64,000 nt of DNA from Bacillota bacterium (GCA_018818595.1 JAHIRM010000013.1:222526-286525), one strand, 5' to 3'. Positions 9,229-18,329 are shown, counted from the first letter of the stretch. Translations and numbers: made by a program. The notes: generated from the letters alone by a model not told the origin.

Positions 9229-9801
9229 TTAGAATAAACGGTTGTTTACATCGCGGAAGTAGAAGACGATTAATTGTACAATGATTTCTTGAATTTTCTT
9301 AGCATCATTTACATTGTCTCTAAATACGACAAACAGCGCTTGAATAAAGCTTGAAGCTACTACTTTTAAGAAATAATCATTAAACTTACCTGGGTAGTAT
9401 TCTTTGATTTTGTTGATGACCAAAGATTCTAATTGATTTTTTACTTGATGGTAATGAGTTCCACTTGAGTTAAAAATCATGATGAAAATTTCTTTTGTGT
9501 AAGGGCGAAGCACATTCATGACGTATGTCACGATTTGATTGGCTTCTTTTGGTGTTTCAATGTGTGTAATGTGTAACTTTTGGTCAAATGATTCGAGATC
9601 GTCAATTGCTTGTTGCGCAGGTAAAAGGATTGCATTAAATAGTGCTTCCTTATTCTCAAAATAACGGTAAATATTTCCTACAGTAATATTCGCGCTATCT
9701 GCAATTCTACGCATATTGGCACTTTGAAAACCGCGTTCAAAGAATTCCGCAATTGCGCCTTCGACGATCGCATTCTTGACTGATTCTTTTAGAACTTGCA
9801 T
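9229..9801 (-). CDS. TetR/AcrR family transcriptional regulator
   Basis: A 190-residue one-component regulator. Residues 5-55 form the TetR helix-turn-helix (FFERGFQSANMRRIADSANITVGNIYRYFENKEALF); the rest is the helical ligand-binding and dimer domain. The start at 9801 is chosen because GGGAGGA (9807-9813) sits 5 bases upstream. An in-frame start further out (9888) would add a basic 29-residue tail not typical of the family and has no such site. A 14-bp palindrome lies 14 bases upstream of the start codon, next to the RBS, and may be its operator. Targets may include the convergent acyl-CoA synthetase operon, but this is only inferred from proximity. Confidence 0.88.
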   Translation of the reverse strand: MQVLKESVKNAIVEGAIAEFFERGFQSANMRRIADSANITVGNIYRYFENKEALFNAILLPAQQAIDDLESFDQKLHITHIETPKEANQIVTYVMNVLRPYTKEIFIMIFNSSGTHYHQVKNQLESLVINKIKEYYPGKFNDYFLKVVASSFIQALFVVFRDNVNDAKKIQEIIVQLIVFYFRDVNNRLF

Positions 9802-9815
9802 AATATTCCTCCCTT

Positions 9816-9829
9816 GGATACGAGTATCC
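9816..9829. promoter_or_regulatory. palindrome in the TetR leader, candidate operator
   Basis: Perfect inverted repeat GGATAC-GA-GTATCC, immediately upstream of the TetR RBS and inside the presumed 5' leader. Autoregulation is possible; no second copy was noticed. Confidence 0.4.
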
Positions 9830-9890
9830 TTTTTTCTAGAAATTACCCGCATACTTAAATTCTTAAGGTCAACAGATAATTTATACATTC

Positions 9891-9919
9891 ATTATATACG
9901 ATTGATAAAAAAAAGGCAA
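9891..9919 (-). promoter_or_regulatory. promoter of the TetR gene
   Basis: Minus strand TTGCCT, 17 bases, TATAAT. It would give a leader of about 80 bases containing the palindrome. Between this promoter and 10092 the DNA is AT-rich and no gene or clear signal is seen. Confidence 0.55.
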
Positions 9920-10092
9920 TACCTTTGCTTGAATTAACACAATATTTAGTTTTTATAACAAATAAAGCCAAAAATTTAACTAAAAAGTAACTGATAAATA
10001 TTAGAAATATACTGTTTGATTTTTGGTTTTCCCTATTGTTTACTAATTAAATATTTATATCGAAAATCATTTAAGATAAACTGATTAGTTTA

Positions 10093-10121
10093 TTGACATA
10101 AATATACATACGTTATATAAT
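10093..10121 (+). promoter_or_regulatory. consensus sigma-A promoter
   Basis: TTGACA, exactly 17 bases, TATAAT, ending 30 bases before the start codon of the next gene. It is a perfect consensus match, so strong constitutive expression is expected. Confidence 0.85.
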
Positions 10122-10151
10122 TTTTATATATTCGAAAAAGAGGTGAATCAA

Positions 10152-11393
10152 ATGAAAAAGTTTTTTGGAAATGTAGTGATTCTATTATCTCTATTGCTTG
10201 TTTCTGCCGTCGCTATACCTTGGAATAACATCCATCAATGGTGGGGATTAACCTTTCCATTAATGAGCGACAACGAAATTTATGTCAAAGCAGGAATTGG
10301 CGGTCTGTTATTTATATTAAGTTTAATTTTCTTATTTATCGGTAATCATGAATATAAAGAGTATGGACATGTAAAACGTTCTACAGCCAATGCCGCGTTT
10401 TTCCCAATGTATATGTATTCCATTGGAGCACTTGTTTATCTAACAGCTTTAACATACTTTATTTACAAAGATAGTGGTTCTGGTTACGATTTCGTCTTTT
10501 TGCTAGGTTTATTAGCAACTACCGTTAATCTAATCGGATTTGGTCACATTATTGCTTCTGGATTCAAATCAAGAAGTAATCTCGTTCGAATCATCATTTT
10601 TGTTTTTTTAGTAGAATTAATGGCCGGAGTCATTTATGTAAGTCGTTTTATTAGGGTTTACAAAATTACAAACGCTGCTTATGGAGACCTTTACACTTAT
10701 AATCATATTTTAATTGGGGCAGTTGCGATAGGACTTTACATTGTTCATGCAATTGTAATGACAATTCTTAAGAAAAAACATCAAGAAGAAACAGAGCTTG
10801 AATCTGAAATTGATGAAGTAAGACAAGAAGCACCTGTTTCTAAAAAACATGATCAAAAAGAAAAAGAACATGTAGTTGAAAAAACTAAAAATTCAACGAA
10901 AACGATTATGGTTTCTAAAGAACAAACCATTGTCAGTGGTGGTCAAAATTTAGATCCAACGAATATGCTTTATGAAGACATTAACGTTGATCCAGAATTT
11001 TCAAAGACTAGCAATCAAGACAAACAAGTTAGTTCGATAGAATACTATATTGAAAAACCTAAAATGTTTAAACCATTAGATCCTACATTTGATAAATTGG
11101 TTGAATATGTTAGAGAATTGCCTCAAGTAGTTACAAAACTAAGTGATGAAAAAATAACTTTTTATGTTGATCGAAAACCATTTTTAGTTTTGATGAACTA
11201 TGGAAATTATTATCGTATGGCCTTTAAATATGAATTAGAAAAAGGAATCAGATTAATTATTAAATATCCTACCATTTCAAAAAACAAAGGCACCAAGGAA
11301 GAACTATGGTTTAAAGCCAATAATTATGGGGACTTACCTAAAGAAGTGGTTTATCAAATTGTCAAGACTTCATATGACAATGTTAACGCTTAA
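10152..11393 (+). CDS. polytopic membrane protein with cytosolic C-terminal domain, function unknown
   Basis: A 413-residue protein. The first 210 residues hold six hydrophobic segments; a charged Lys/Glu linker (about 215-285) follows, then a compact soluble domain of about 110 residues (YYIEKPKMFKPLDPTF onward). That domain has the look of a small alpha/beta fold (KITFYVDRKPFLVLMNYG, LIIKYPTI). I do not recognise the family. The start at 10152 fits GAGGTGA with a 5-base gap; GTG at 10143 lies inside that RBS. A perfect sigma-A promoter drives it and a terminator follows, so it is a single-gene unit that is probably well expressed. Confidence 0.75.
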   Translation: MKKFFGNVVILLSLLLVSAVAIPWNNIHQWWGLTFPLMSDNEIYVKAGIGGLLFILSLIFLFIGNHEYKEYGHVKRSTANAAFFPMYMYSIGALVYLTALTYFIYKDSGSGYDFVFLLGLLATTVNLIGFGHIIASGFKSRSNLVRIIIFVFLVELMAGVIYVSRFIRVYKITNAAYGDLYTYNHILIGAVAIGLYIVHAIVMTILKKKHQEETELESEIDEVRQEAPVSKKHDQKEKEHVVEKTKNSTKTIMVSKEQTIVSGGQNLDPTNMLYEDINVDPEFSKTSNQDKQVSSIEYYIEKPKMFKPLDPTFDKLVEYVRELPQVVTKLSDEKITFYVDRKPFLVLMNYGNYYRMAFKYELEKGIRLIIKYPTISKNKGTKEELWFKANNYGDLPKEVVYQIVKTSYDNVNA

Positions 11394-11419
11394 AAAGCAT
11401 CCTTTTTGGTTGCTTTTTT
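11392..11419 (+). terminator. intrinsic terminator
   Basis: AAAAAGCA-T-CC / GG-T-TGCTTTTT hairpin with one mismatch and a T-run, overlapping the stop codon region of the membrane protein gene. Confidence 0.7.
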
Positions 11420-11490
11420 CTTTAATTAATTTTAGTAAATCAATTGATTGCGTATGCTTTCTATGATAATATAAAAATGAGGTGATTGAA

Positions 11491-12216
11491 ATGAAAATTC
11501 AAGAGGTTGAAGTTCTTAAACAGGCTTTAAATGACAAGAAAATAACATTAACAGAAGAAGAGTTCAAATCTTTGTGTGACGAATTTGATAGACTTTATAT
11601 CTATGAATCCACAAGCTTTGATAATGGAGATTTTTCTTTTGAAGATGTATGTTTCTTGTTAGAAGATCATTCAAGAATATTCCCTGATAAAAGCGAACAC
11701 ATGAGAAATGCAATTATTAACAATTACCACGCGATTCAAATGGTACATAAATTAGTCAAAAATAATACAGCAATTACAGAAAACATTGTAAAAGATTTGC
11801 ATCAAATTCTTGTGGATGATATGATTCCAGGAGGAGTGTATCGAACAAGAGACTTATTCATTCTTGGGGCGAAACATGTTCCGCCAACTTATCTAAAGAT
11901 TTTCAAAAAAATGAACGATTACTTTCAAGAACTTGAAAATCCTGAATTAAAAGGTTTAACAAAAGCAGCTTATGCTCATTTACAAATTTTAAAAATCTAT
12001 CCTTTTATGGATGCAAATGGTCGTCTTGCTAGATTGCTTTTGAATTATCAATTGGAACTAGAAGGATACCTTCCTCTTTCCATTACAAAAGGCGAACGAG
12101 ATGAGTATTTCAGAACAATTGATGAATACAAGATAAACAAAGATATTGTTCCATTCACTGAATTTATTGCTAAATTAGAAGCCAAAAGAATACAAGAATT
12201 TTTAAACAGAGAGTAA
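11491..12216 (+). CDS. Fic-domain protein with altered catalytic motif
   Basis: A 241-residue Fic-fold protein. Fic enzymes transfer AMP or other phosphate-containing groups to target proteins using the motif HPFxxGNGR. Here the motif at residues 170-178 reads YPFMDANGR: the catalytic His is Tyr and the following Gly is Ala, while the Phe, Asp, Asn, Gly and Arg that bind the nucleotide are kept. An N-terminal stretch (STSFDNGD) resembles the SxxxE(G/N) inhibitory helix in degenerate form. The start at 11491 follows GAGGTGA by 5 bases. It stands alone between two terminators, just before lplA. It may be inactive, or use a different chemistry, or act by binding only. Confidence 0.82.
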   Translation: MKIQEVEVLKQALNDKKITLTEEEFKSLCDEFDRLYIYESTSFDNGDFSFEDVCFLLEDHSRIFPDKSEHMRNAIINNYHAIQMVHKLVKNNTAITENIVKDLHQILVDDMIPGGVYRTRDLFILGAKHVPPTYLKIFKKMNDYFQELENPELKGLTKAAYAHLQILKIYPFMDANGRLARLLLNYQLELEGYLPLSITKGERDEYFRTIDEYKINKDIVPFTEFIAKLEAKRIQEFLNRE

Positions 12217-12234
12217 ATTTTTACTCTCTTTTTT
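12208..12234 (+). terminator. intrinsic terminator overlapping the Fic stop codon
   Basis: Perfect 10-bp stem AGAGAGTAAA/TTTACTCTCT with a 2-base loop and a T-run; the gene's TAA lies in the left arm. Confidence 0.8.
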
Positions 12235-12269
12235 CTTGGATTATGATACAATATTGTTGAGGTGAATCT

Positions 12270-13235
12270 ATGAAATATGTTAATTATCCGTTAGATGAAG
12301 TAAGAAGATTATCATTTTATTTAGCAACAGAAGAATTTTTAGCAAAACACTATCCAAATGATGAGTATTTTTTTATGTGGCAAGTAAATCCTACGGTTAT
12401 TTTTGGTAGAAATCAATTAATTGAAAACGAAGTAAATTTGGATTATGTAAAAGCGAATAATATTGAATTTTACAGAAGAAAATCAGGCGGAGGATGTGTA
12501 TACGCCGATTTTTCGAATATTATGTTTTCGTTTATTACTCCAAACTTCAATAAAGATTTTGTTTTTGATAAGTATTTAGGAAAAGTAGTAGATGTATTAA
12601 AGAACCTTGGATTAAACGCATATTTTTCAGGAAGAAATGATATTTTAATTGATTCTTTAAAAGTGTCTGGCAATGCTTTTTACAAAGTAAACGACAAATC
12701 GATTGTACATGGAACAATGCTTTATGACACCGATTTATCTGTAATGGTGAAAGCCATAACTCCTGATAATGAAAAATTAATTTCCAAAGGTATTGATTCT
12801 GTTAGAAAAAGAGTTACCAATTTAAAAGAACATTTTGATTTGGACATTGAGACGTTTAAATCGGCTATGAGAAAACAACTTTGTGATACTGAAATGACTC
12901 TTTCAACGAAAGATATGATTCAAATTGAAAAAATAGAAAAATCTTATTTAAATCCAGATTTTATTTACGGAAAAAACCCGAATTATTCCATTATTAAAAA
13001 AGGAAAAGTTCCTGCAGGAATGATTGAAATTTCCCTTGAACTCAAAAACAATATCGTAAAAAAAATGAACATGTTAGGCGATTATTTTTTAGTAAGTGAT
13101 CCAGATTTATTTATCAAAAACTTTATCAATATTCCGTTTACAAAGTCAGATTTTTCGAAGGTTTTAGATGAATTTGATATAAGCGAATACATTTACAATT
13201 TATCAAAAACTGAATTTTTAGATTTATTATTCTAA
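12270..13235 (+). CDS. lplA: lipoate-protein ligase A
   Basis: A 321-residue cytosolic ligase that activates lipoate with ATP and attaches it to the lysine of lipoyl domains. The motifs are clear: RRKSGGGCVYADFSNIMFSF (residues 68-88), GRNDILIDSLKVSGNAFY (catalytic lysine in LKVSG) and HGTMLYDTDLSVM. The C-terminal accessory domain is present, so the length is complete. The RBS GAGGTGA precedes the ATG. It lies 43 bases upstream of gcvT, with its natural substrate GcvH two genes further on. The context argues that its main job here is loading GcvH with scavenged lipoate; no lipoate synthase is in the window. Confidence 0.93.
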   Translation: MKYVNYPLDEVRRLSFYLATEEFLAKHYPNDEYFFMWQVNPTVIFGRNQLIENEVNLDYVKANNIEFYRRKSGGGCVYADFSNIMFSFITPNFNKDFVFDKYLGKVVDVLKNLGLNAYFSGRNDILIDSLKVSGNAFYKVNDKSIVHGTMLYDTDLSVMVKAITPDNEKLISKGIDSVRKRVTNLKEHFDLDIETFKSAMRKQLCDTEMTLSTKDMIQIEKIEKSYLNPDFIYGKNPNYSIIKKGKVPAGMIEISLELKNNIVKKMNMLGDYFLVSDPDLFIKNFINIPFTKSDFSKVLDEFDISEYIYNLSKTEFLDLLF

Positions 13236-13248
13236 AGGAACTTTCTTG

Positions 13249-13257
13249 TGATATAAT
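13249..13257 (+). promoter_or_regulatory. extended -10 promoter before gcvT
   Basis: TG-A-TATAAT in the 43-base gap between lplA and gcvT. There is no good -35. It could give extra transcription of the gcv genes; no glycine riboswitch fits in this short gap. Confidence 0.45.
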
Positions 13258-13278
13258 ATTTTATTAGAGGTGAAGATT

Positions 13279-14385
13279 ATGTCAGAATGGAACAAAACAT
13301 GTCTTTATGATTTTCATGAAGAATTGAAAGCTAAAATGGAACCTTTTGCAGGTTTTTTAATGCCAATTGTTTATGAAGGGATTCAACAAGAACATTTAGC
13401 GGTAAGACATGACGTAGGAATGTTTGATGTTTCACATATGGGAGAAATAATTGTAAGTGGAAAAGACGCTATCGCCTTTGTCGAATACATTTTTTCAAAT
13501 GAAATTACTTCCAAACCATATGGAAAAGTAGTTTATGGATTAATGCTTTATGAAAACGGAACAATTGTGGATGATTTACTTGTCTATAAAGTAAACAAAG
13601 AAGAATGTTTTCTAGTAGTAAATGCAAGTAATGTTGCAAAAGATTATGCTTGGATTGTCGAACAGACCTCCTCGTTTGAAGTGCTTATCAAAAATGTATC
13701 AGATGAGTTTTCTCAAATTGCCTTACAAGGGCCAAATGCAGAAACAAAAGCTTTAGAAGTTTTAGGACTTGATTTAAGTTTTTTAGAGTTTTATACGTTT
13801 CAATCAACTATTTACCAAGGATTTCCTTTAATTGTATCAAGAACTGGGTATACAGGTGAAGATGGATTTGAATTTTACGGAAATCACGATGTTTGCAAAA
13901 TCATTTGGCAAAAATTGTTTGAACATGGCGTTGTTCCTTGTGGTCTTGGAGCGAGAGACACTCTTCGCTTTGAAGCTGCACTTCCATTATACGGTCATGA
14001 AATTTCAGACCAAATCACTCCACTTGAAGCAGGACTTAAAATGTTTGTCAAACTAGAAAAACCAAATTTTATTGGAAAAAAAGCATTAGAACTTCAACTT
14101 CTTCAAGGGTTAAAAAGAAGAGTCGTCGGATTAGAACTATCTGAAATGTCGATTCCAAGGCAAGGATATTTGATTTTTAAAGATGACATACAAATTGGAG
14201 TTGTAACAACAGGTTATTTATCCATTAGTTTAAATAAACCAATTGCTATGGCATTAATTGATATAGAGTACTCAAAAATCGGAACGGAAGTTTTCGTACA
14301 AATTCGCAAAAAATTAATTAAAGGAATTATTAGAGATAAAAAATTCTTAAAGAAAAACTATAAACCAAAAGGAGAAAATGTATGA
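13279..14385 (+). CDS. gcvT: glycine cleavage system T protein (aminomethyltransferase)
   Basis: A 368-residue enzyme that takes the aminomethyl group from lipoyl-GcvH and forms methylene-tetrahydrofolate and ammonia. Typical features: AGFLMPIVYEGIQQEHLAVR near the start, GMFDVSHMGE, the folate-site stretch IALQGP, SRTGYTGEDGFEFY and GLGARDTLRFEAALPLYGHE. The start at 13279 follows GAGGTGA; the GTG at 13270 is within that RBS. It is the first of four glycine-cleavage genes. Its TGA stop overlaps the gcvH ATG by 4 bases, giving translational coupling. Confidence 0.95.
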   Translation: MSEWNKTCLYDFHEELKAKMEPFAGFLMPIVYEGIQQEHLAVRHDVGMFDVSHMGEIIVSGKDAIAFVEYIFSNEITSKPYGKVVYGLMLYENGTIVDDLLVYKVNKEECFLVVNASNVAKDYAWIVEQTSSFEVLIKNVSDEFSQIALQGPNAETKALEVLGLDLSFLEFYTFQSTIYQGFPLIVSRTGYTGEDGFEFYGNHDVCKIIWQKLFEHGVVPCGLGARDTLRFEAALPLYGHEISDQITPLEAGLKMFVKLEKPNFIGKKALELQLLQGLKRRVVGLELSEMSIPRQGYLIFKDDIQIGVVTTGYLSISLNKPIAMALIDIEYSKIGTEVFVQIRKKLIKGIIRDKKFLKKNYKPKGENV

Positions 14386-14762
14386 GTAAAATAGTAGAAG
14401 GACTTTATTATACAAAAAGTCATGAATGGGTCAAAGTCGTAGATAAAAATATCGTTTTAATTGGAATTACTGATTTTGCACAAGCTCAACTTGGAAATGT
14501 TGTATTTGTGGATTTACCAGAAGTAGGATCTAAATTAGTAAAAGAAGAAGAATTTGGAGCAGTAGAATCTGTAAAAGCTGCATCCGATTTAATTGGCCCA
14601 GTATCAGGAGTTGTTCTTGAAGTAAACGATGATTTAATCGGAGAACCTGAAAAAATCAATGAAGATGCATTTGATGCATGGATGTTAAAAATTGAATTAT
14701 CCAATCCAAATGAAATCAATGAATTATTAAGTAGTAGCGAATACCTTGCCATAAGTAAGTAG
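14382..14762 (+). CDS. gcvH: glycine cleavage system H protein (lipoyl carrier)
   Basis: A 126-residue lipoyl-domain carrier that shuttles the aminomethyl group from the P protein to the T protein. The lipoylated lysine is K65 in ESVKAASDL, flanked by the usual GAVESVK turn; the N-terminal SHEWV and the GVVLEVN hairpin are conserved. It overlaps gcvT by ATGA and is followed after 8 bases by gcvPA. LplA, two genes upstream, is the probable modifier. Confidence 0.95.
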   Translation: MSKIVEGLYYTKSHEWVKVVDKNIVLIGITDFAQAQLGNVVFVDLPEVGSKLVKEEEFGAVESVKAASDLIGPVSGVVLEVNDDLIGEPEKINEDAFDAWMLKIELSNPNEINELLSSSEYLAISK

Positions 14763-14770
14763 GTGAGATC

Positions 14771-16108
14771 GTGTTTAAATACTTTCCACATACAATAGAA
14801 GATATTGAGGAAATGAAAAATTTCCTTAAAATCAATAAAATTGATGATTTATTTCAAGACGTCCCAAAAGAAGTCTTGTTTCAAAAAGAATACAATATTC
14901 CTTCGCACTTATCCGAATCAGAATTGCGACGTTATTTTGAAAAGATAGCAAGTAAAAACAAAGAACTCATTCTTTTTACTGGACTTGGGTTTTATGATCA
15001 TTATGAACCAGCCGTCATTAATTCTCTTCTTTCAAGACAAGAATTTTTAACAGCTTATACCCCATATCAACCAGAAATATCGCAAGGAACCTTGCAATAC
15101 ATTTTCGAATACCAATCCATGATTCAAACATTAACAGGAATGGATGTTTCCAATGCATCGATGTATGACGGAACGACCTCAACTGCAGAAGCTTGTTTTA
15201 TGGCAGAATCAATTACCAAACGAAAAACAATATTAATATCTGGTACGGTTCATCCTTCAGTGATTGATGTTGTAAGAACATATGCTAAATTTAAAGGATT
15301 AACTGTAGAAATTATTAACGAAAAATCAGGAATTACCGATTTATCTCATTTACAACAATTGCTTGGAAGTCACGTTGCAGGAGTAGTCGTCCAAAAACCT
15401 AATTTTTTTGGAATCATTGAATCATTTGAAGAAGTTAGTAAAGCCGTACATGAACATGGGGCTATTTTAATCGAAAACGCAGATATTTCTACCTTATCAG
15501 TATTAAAGACCCCAAGACTTGATGGAGCAGACATTGCAGTAGGAGATTGCCAAAGCCTTGGAATGAATGTTGCTTATGGTGGACCTACTTTAGGATATTT
15601 AGCTACACTGAAACCTTATGTCAGAAAAATGCCAGGTCGAATTTGTGGATATAGCCTTGATGAGGAAGGCAGAAGAGCCTTTGTATTAACTCTTCAAGCT
15701 AGAGAACAACATATAAGAAGAGAAAAAGCCAATTCTAATATTTGTTCTAATCAATCCTTAATGGCATTATATGCAACAATTTATTTGGCTTTACTAGGAC
15801 CAATTGGTCTTAAAAAAGCCAATTTACTATCGTATCAAGGAGCACATTATTTATACGATGAATTGATTAAAACTGGTAAATTTAAACCATATTTCAATCA
15901 ACCTTTTTTCAAAGAATTTGTTTTAGAAACGCTGATTCCTTATGATATGTTACAAAAAGCGTGTATCGATAATGGCTTTTTAGCAGGCATAAGTTTATCG
16001 AATTATGATGAAAAATATCAAAATTTAGTAACCTTTGCGGTCACTGAAAAAAGACAAAAATCAGAAATAGATGAACTAGTATCTTTAGTAGGAGGTTTAT
16101 CATGGTAG
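14771..16108 (+). CDS. gcvPA: glycine dehydrogenase (decarboxylating) subunit 1
   Basis: A 445-residue alpha subunit of the split P protein found in Firmicutes and archaea, where PA and PB together make the PLP-dependent glycine decarboxylase. Characteristic segments are LFTGLGFYDHYEPAVI, TAYTPYQPEISQGTLQ, YDGTTSTAEA, DCQSLGMNVAYGGPTLG and REQHIRREKANSNICSNQ. The start is GTG with TAGGTGAG 4 bases upstream. It overlaps gcvPB by 7 bases. Confidence 0.95.
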   Translation: MFKYFPHTIEDIEEMKNFLKINKIDDLFQDVPKEVLFQKEYNIPSHLSESELRRYFEKIASKNKELILFTGLGFYDHYEPAVINSLLSRQEFLTAYTPYQPEISQGTLQYIFEYQSMIQTLTGMDVSNASMYDGTTSTAEACFMAESITKRKTILISGTVHPSVIDVVRTYAKFKGLTVEIINEKSGITDLSHLQQLLGSHVAGVVVQKPNFFGIIESFEEVSKAVHEHGAILIENADISTLSVLKTPRLDGADIAVGDCQSLGMNVAYGGPTLGYLATLKPYVRKMPGRICGYSLDEEGRRAFVLTLQAREQHIRREKANSNICSNQSLMALYATIYLALLGPIGLKKANLLSYQGAHYLYDELIKTGKFKPYFNQPFFKEFVLETLIPYDMLQKACIDNGFLAGISLSNYDEKYQNLVTFAVTEKRQKSEIDELVSLVGGLSW

Positions 16109-17568
16109 AATACGATAAACTGATCTTTGAATTATCTAAAGAAGGTAGAATAGGATATTCACTTCCCAATTCTTTTGCTAGTACATATCAATTTTTAGAT
16201 TTAAACCAAGACTTACTCAGAACAGACTCTTTGCTTTTACCTGAAGTATCTGAACTTGATGTCGTAAGACATTATACAAATATTTCAAGAAAGAATTTTG
16301 GAGTAGAAACTGGTTTTTATCCTTTAGGATCTTGTACAATGAAATACAATCCTAAAATCAATGATGAAATCGCTTCAATCCAAATCTTTAATCGACTTCA
16401 TCCATCACAACCAATGTCAACGGTTCAAGGTGTTTTAGAAATTTATGATCATCTTCAAGAGATGTTATCTGAAATTTCAGGTATGCACTCGTTTAGTTTG
16501 AATCCTTATGCGGGAGCACATGGAGAATTAACCGGACTTATGATTATGAAAGCCTATCACGAATCAAGAGGGGATTATAGTCGTAAAAAAGTGATTGTTC
16601 CTGATTCGGCTCATGGAACCAATCCTGCATCGACCATCGTTGCTGGAATGGAAGTCGTTGAGATCAAATCGAATTCATTAGGTCGAATTGATTTAGAAGC
16701 ACTAAAACAAGTTTTATCGAATGAAATCGCCGGAATGATGCTTACCAATCCGAATACCCTTGGAATTTTTGAAAATGACATTATTGAAATTACTAAATTA
16801 GTTCATGAAGCGGGTGGATTAATGTATTACGATGGAGCTAATCTAAATGCATTACTTGGAAAAGTAAGACCTGGAGATATGGGATTTGACATCATGCATA
16901 TTAATTTACACAAAACGTTCTCTACTCCTCATGGAGGTGGAGGCCCAGGATCTGGTCCAGTTGGAGTTTGTAAAAAATTAAGTTCCTTCTTACCAAATCC
17001 AAAAGTGAAAAAGGAATCGAATTATTACTACATAGAAAATGAAAAAGACTCTATAGGTCAAATATCTTCTTTCTTTGGAAATTTTAAAGTATGGTTAAGA
17101 GCGTATGCTTATATTTTGTCTTTAGGGAAAGAGTATTTAAATTTAGTTGGAGATTTTTCTACACTAAATGCTAATTATATTAAAGAATCCTTAAAAGAGG
17201 ATTATAACTTGCCCATTGAAGGACCTTGTATGCATGAATGTGTTTTTGATGGATTAAAGGATCAATCGACAGGAGTTAGAACATTAGACGTTGCTAAAAG
17301 ATTATTAGATTATAATTTTCATGCACCAACGATCTATTTCCCACTTTTGTTTCATCAATCCATTATGATTGAACCAACTGAAACAGAGTCCAAACAAACA
17401 ATGGATGAGTTTATAAATGTTATGAAAAAAATTGCAAAAGAAGCAAAAGATGATCCTGATTTAGTGAAAAAAGCTCCTCATAATACACCGATTAAACGGA
17501 TTGATGAGGTCTTTGCTGCTAAAAAAATGATTCTAACCTACAAAGACTACTTAGAACAAAATCTTTAG
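16102..17568 (+). CDS. gcvPB: glycine dehydrogenase (decarboxylating) subunit 2
   Basis: A 488-residue beta subunit carrying the PLP lysine (K271 in NLHKTFSTPHGGGGPG). GFYPLGSCTMKYNPK and PDSAHGTNPAS are also present. With gcvPA it decarboxylates glycine and passes the aminomethyl group to GcvH. The RBS GGAGG lies inside the end of gcvPA. The L protein (dihydrolipoamide dehydrogenase) needed to complete the cycle is not encoded here and must come from elsewhere. Confidence 0.95.
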   Translation: MVEYDKLIFELSKEGRIGYSLPNSFASTYQFLDLNQDLLRTDSLLLPEVSELDVVRHYTNISRKNFGVETGFYPLGSCTMKYNPKINDEIASIQIFNRLHPSQPMSTVQGVLEIYDHLQEMLSEISGMHSFSLNPYAGAHGELTGLMIMKAYHESRGDYSRKKVIVPDSAHGTNPASTIVAGMEVVEIKSNSLGRIDLEALKQVLSNEIAGMMLTNPNTLGIFENDIIEITKLVHEAGGLMYYDGANLNALLGKVRPGDMGFDIMHINLHKTFSTPHGGGGPGSGPVGVCKKLSSFLPNPKVKKESNYYYIENEKDSIGQISSFFGNFKVWLRAYAYILSLGKEYLNLVGDFSTLNANYIKESLKEDYNLPIEGPCMHECVFDGLKDQSTGVRTLDVAKRLLDYNFHAPTIYFPLLFHQSIMIEPTETESKQTMDEFINVMKKIAKEAKDDPDLVKKAPHNTPIKRIDEVFAAKKMILTYKDYLEQNL

Positions 17569-17583
17569 TAAGGGGGAATACTA

Positions 17584-18312
17584 ATGAATATATTTAATTT
17601 ATTTGGAGTTATTGATGTTGTCATTGTCATCGTCGTCATTTTATTTGCTGTTATTGGTTGGAAAAAAGGGTTTTTATTAAAAATTGTGGAGATGGCTTCG
17701 GGTATTTTTGGCCTTATAGCCTCCATCATTCTTGCTAGACCTTTTTCAACGGTGTTAAACAAATGGGTTGGGGAGTCTATTGGATTAAAAATCAATGAGT
17801 ATTTATTGTCAAGATCGGATTTGTTTTCCGATGGATTAGCATCGACTGAAGTGAATTTTAGAGCGGCTTTAGAAGGTATGAGTTTGCCTCAATTTATGAT
17901 TGATTGGATTGTGGACCCATTGGATTTTGCCAACATGACTACGTCCATTATTGATACCATTCAACCTATTATTTTGTCGCTTGTATTACTGGTTCTTTCG
18001 TTTATTGTCTTATTTTTCGGATCGATGATTGTGTTCTTTATTTTAAAGATTTTAGCAAAAATGGTTACTTCCATTCCTGTTATCAAGCAAGTTGATAAAA
18101 TATTTGGTGTGCTATTTGGGTTAGTTAAAATTGGTGCTTTGATTTTTATCTTATTATTCATATTAGCATTATTGATTACCATTCCAGCAATTAATAATCT
18201 AATCGGAGAGTTCTTAGCCGTCGATATGCAGCTTGGAACAGAACAGTTTCGTTTATCGAAATGGCTCTATGATAATAATCTTTTGAAGCAAATAATTGAT
18301 GTATTTATTTAA
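17584..18312 (+). CDS. CvpA-like membrane protein
   Basis: A 242-residue protein with four hydrophobic segments. The start (DVVIVIVVILFAVIGWKKGFLLKIVEMASGIFGLIASI) is the pattern of the CvpA (colicin V production) family: a conserved Gly-rich first pair of helices with a WKKG turn. The family's cellular role is poorly defined. It follows gcvPB by 15 bases, with an AGGGGG site upstream, and shares the gcv transcript down to the terminator at 18330. The link to glycine metabolism may be only positional. Confidence 0.7.
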   Translation: MNIFNLFGVIDVVIVIVVILFAVIGWKKGFLLKIVEMASGIFGLIASIILARPFSTVLNKWVGESIGLKINEYLLSRSDLFSDGLASTEVNFRAALEGMSLPQFMIDWIVDPLDFANMTTSIIDTIQPIILSLVLLVLSFIVLFFGSMIVFFILKILAKMVTSIPVIKQVDKIFGVLFGLVKIGALIFILLFILALLITIPAINNLIGEFLAVDMQLGTEQFRLSKWLYDNNLLKQIIDVFI

Positions 18313-18329
18313 AATTTATTAATCTATTG

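Noticed and set aside
13236..13278. Glycine riboswitch before the gcv genes
   Set aside because: The gap is only 43 bases and contains just a promoter and ribosome site.
14382..14385. Reading TGA as Trp (Mycoplasma code)
   Set aside because: TGA ends gcvT exactly at an ATGA overlap with gcvH, and other genes (for example the amidohydrolase) also end in TGA, while Trp is encoded by TGG.
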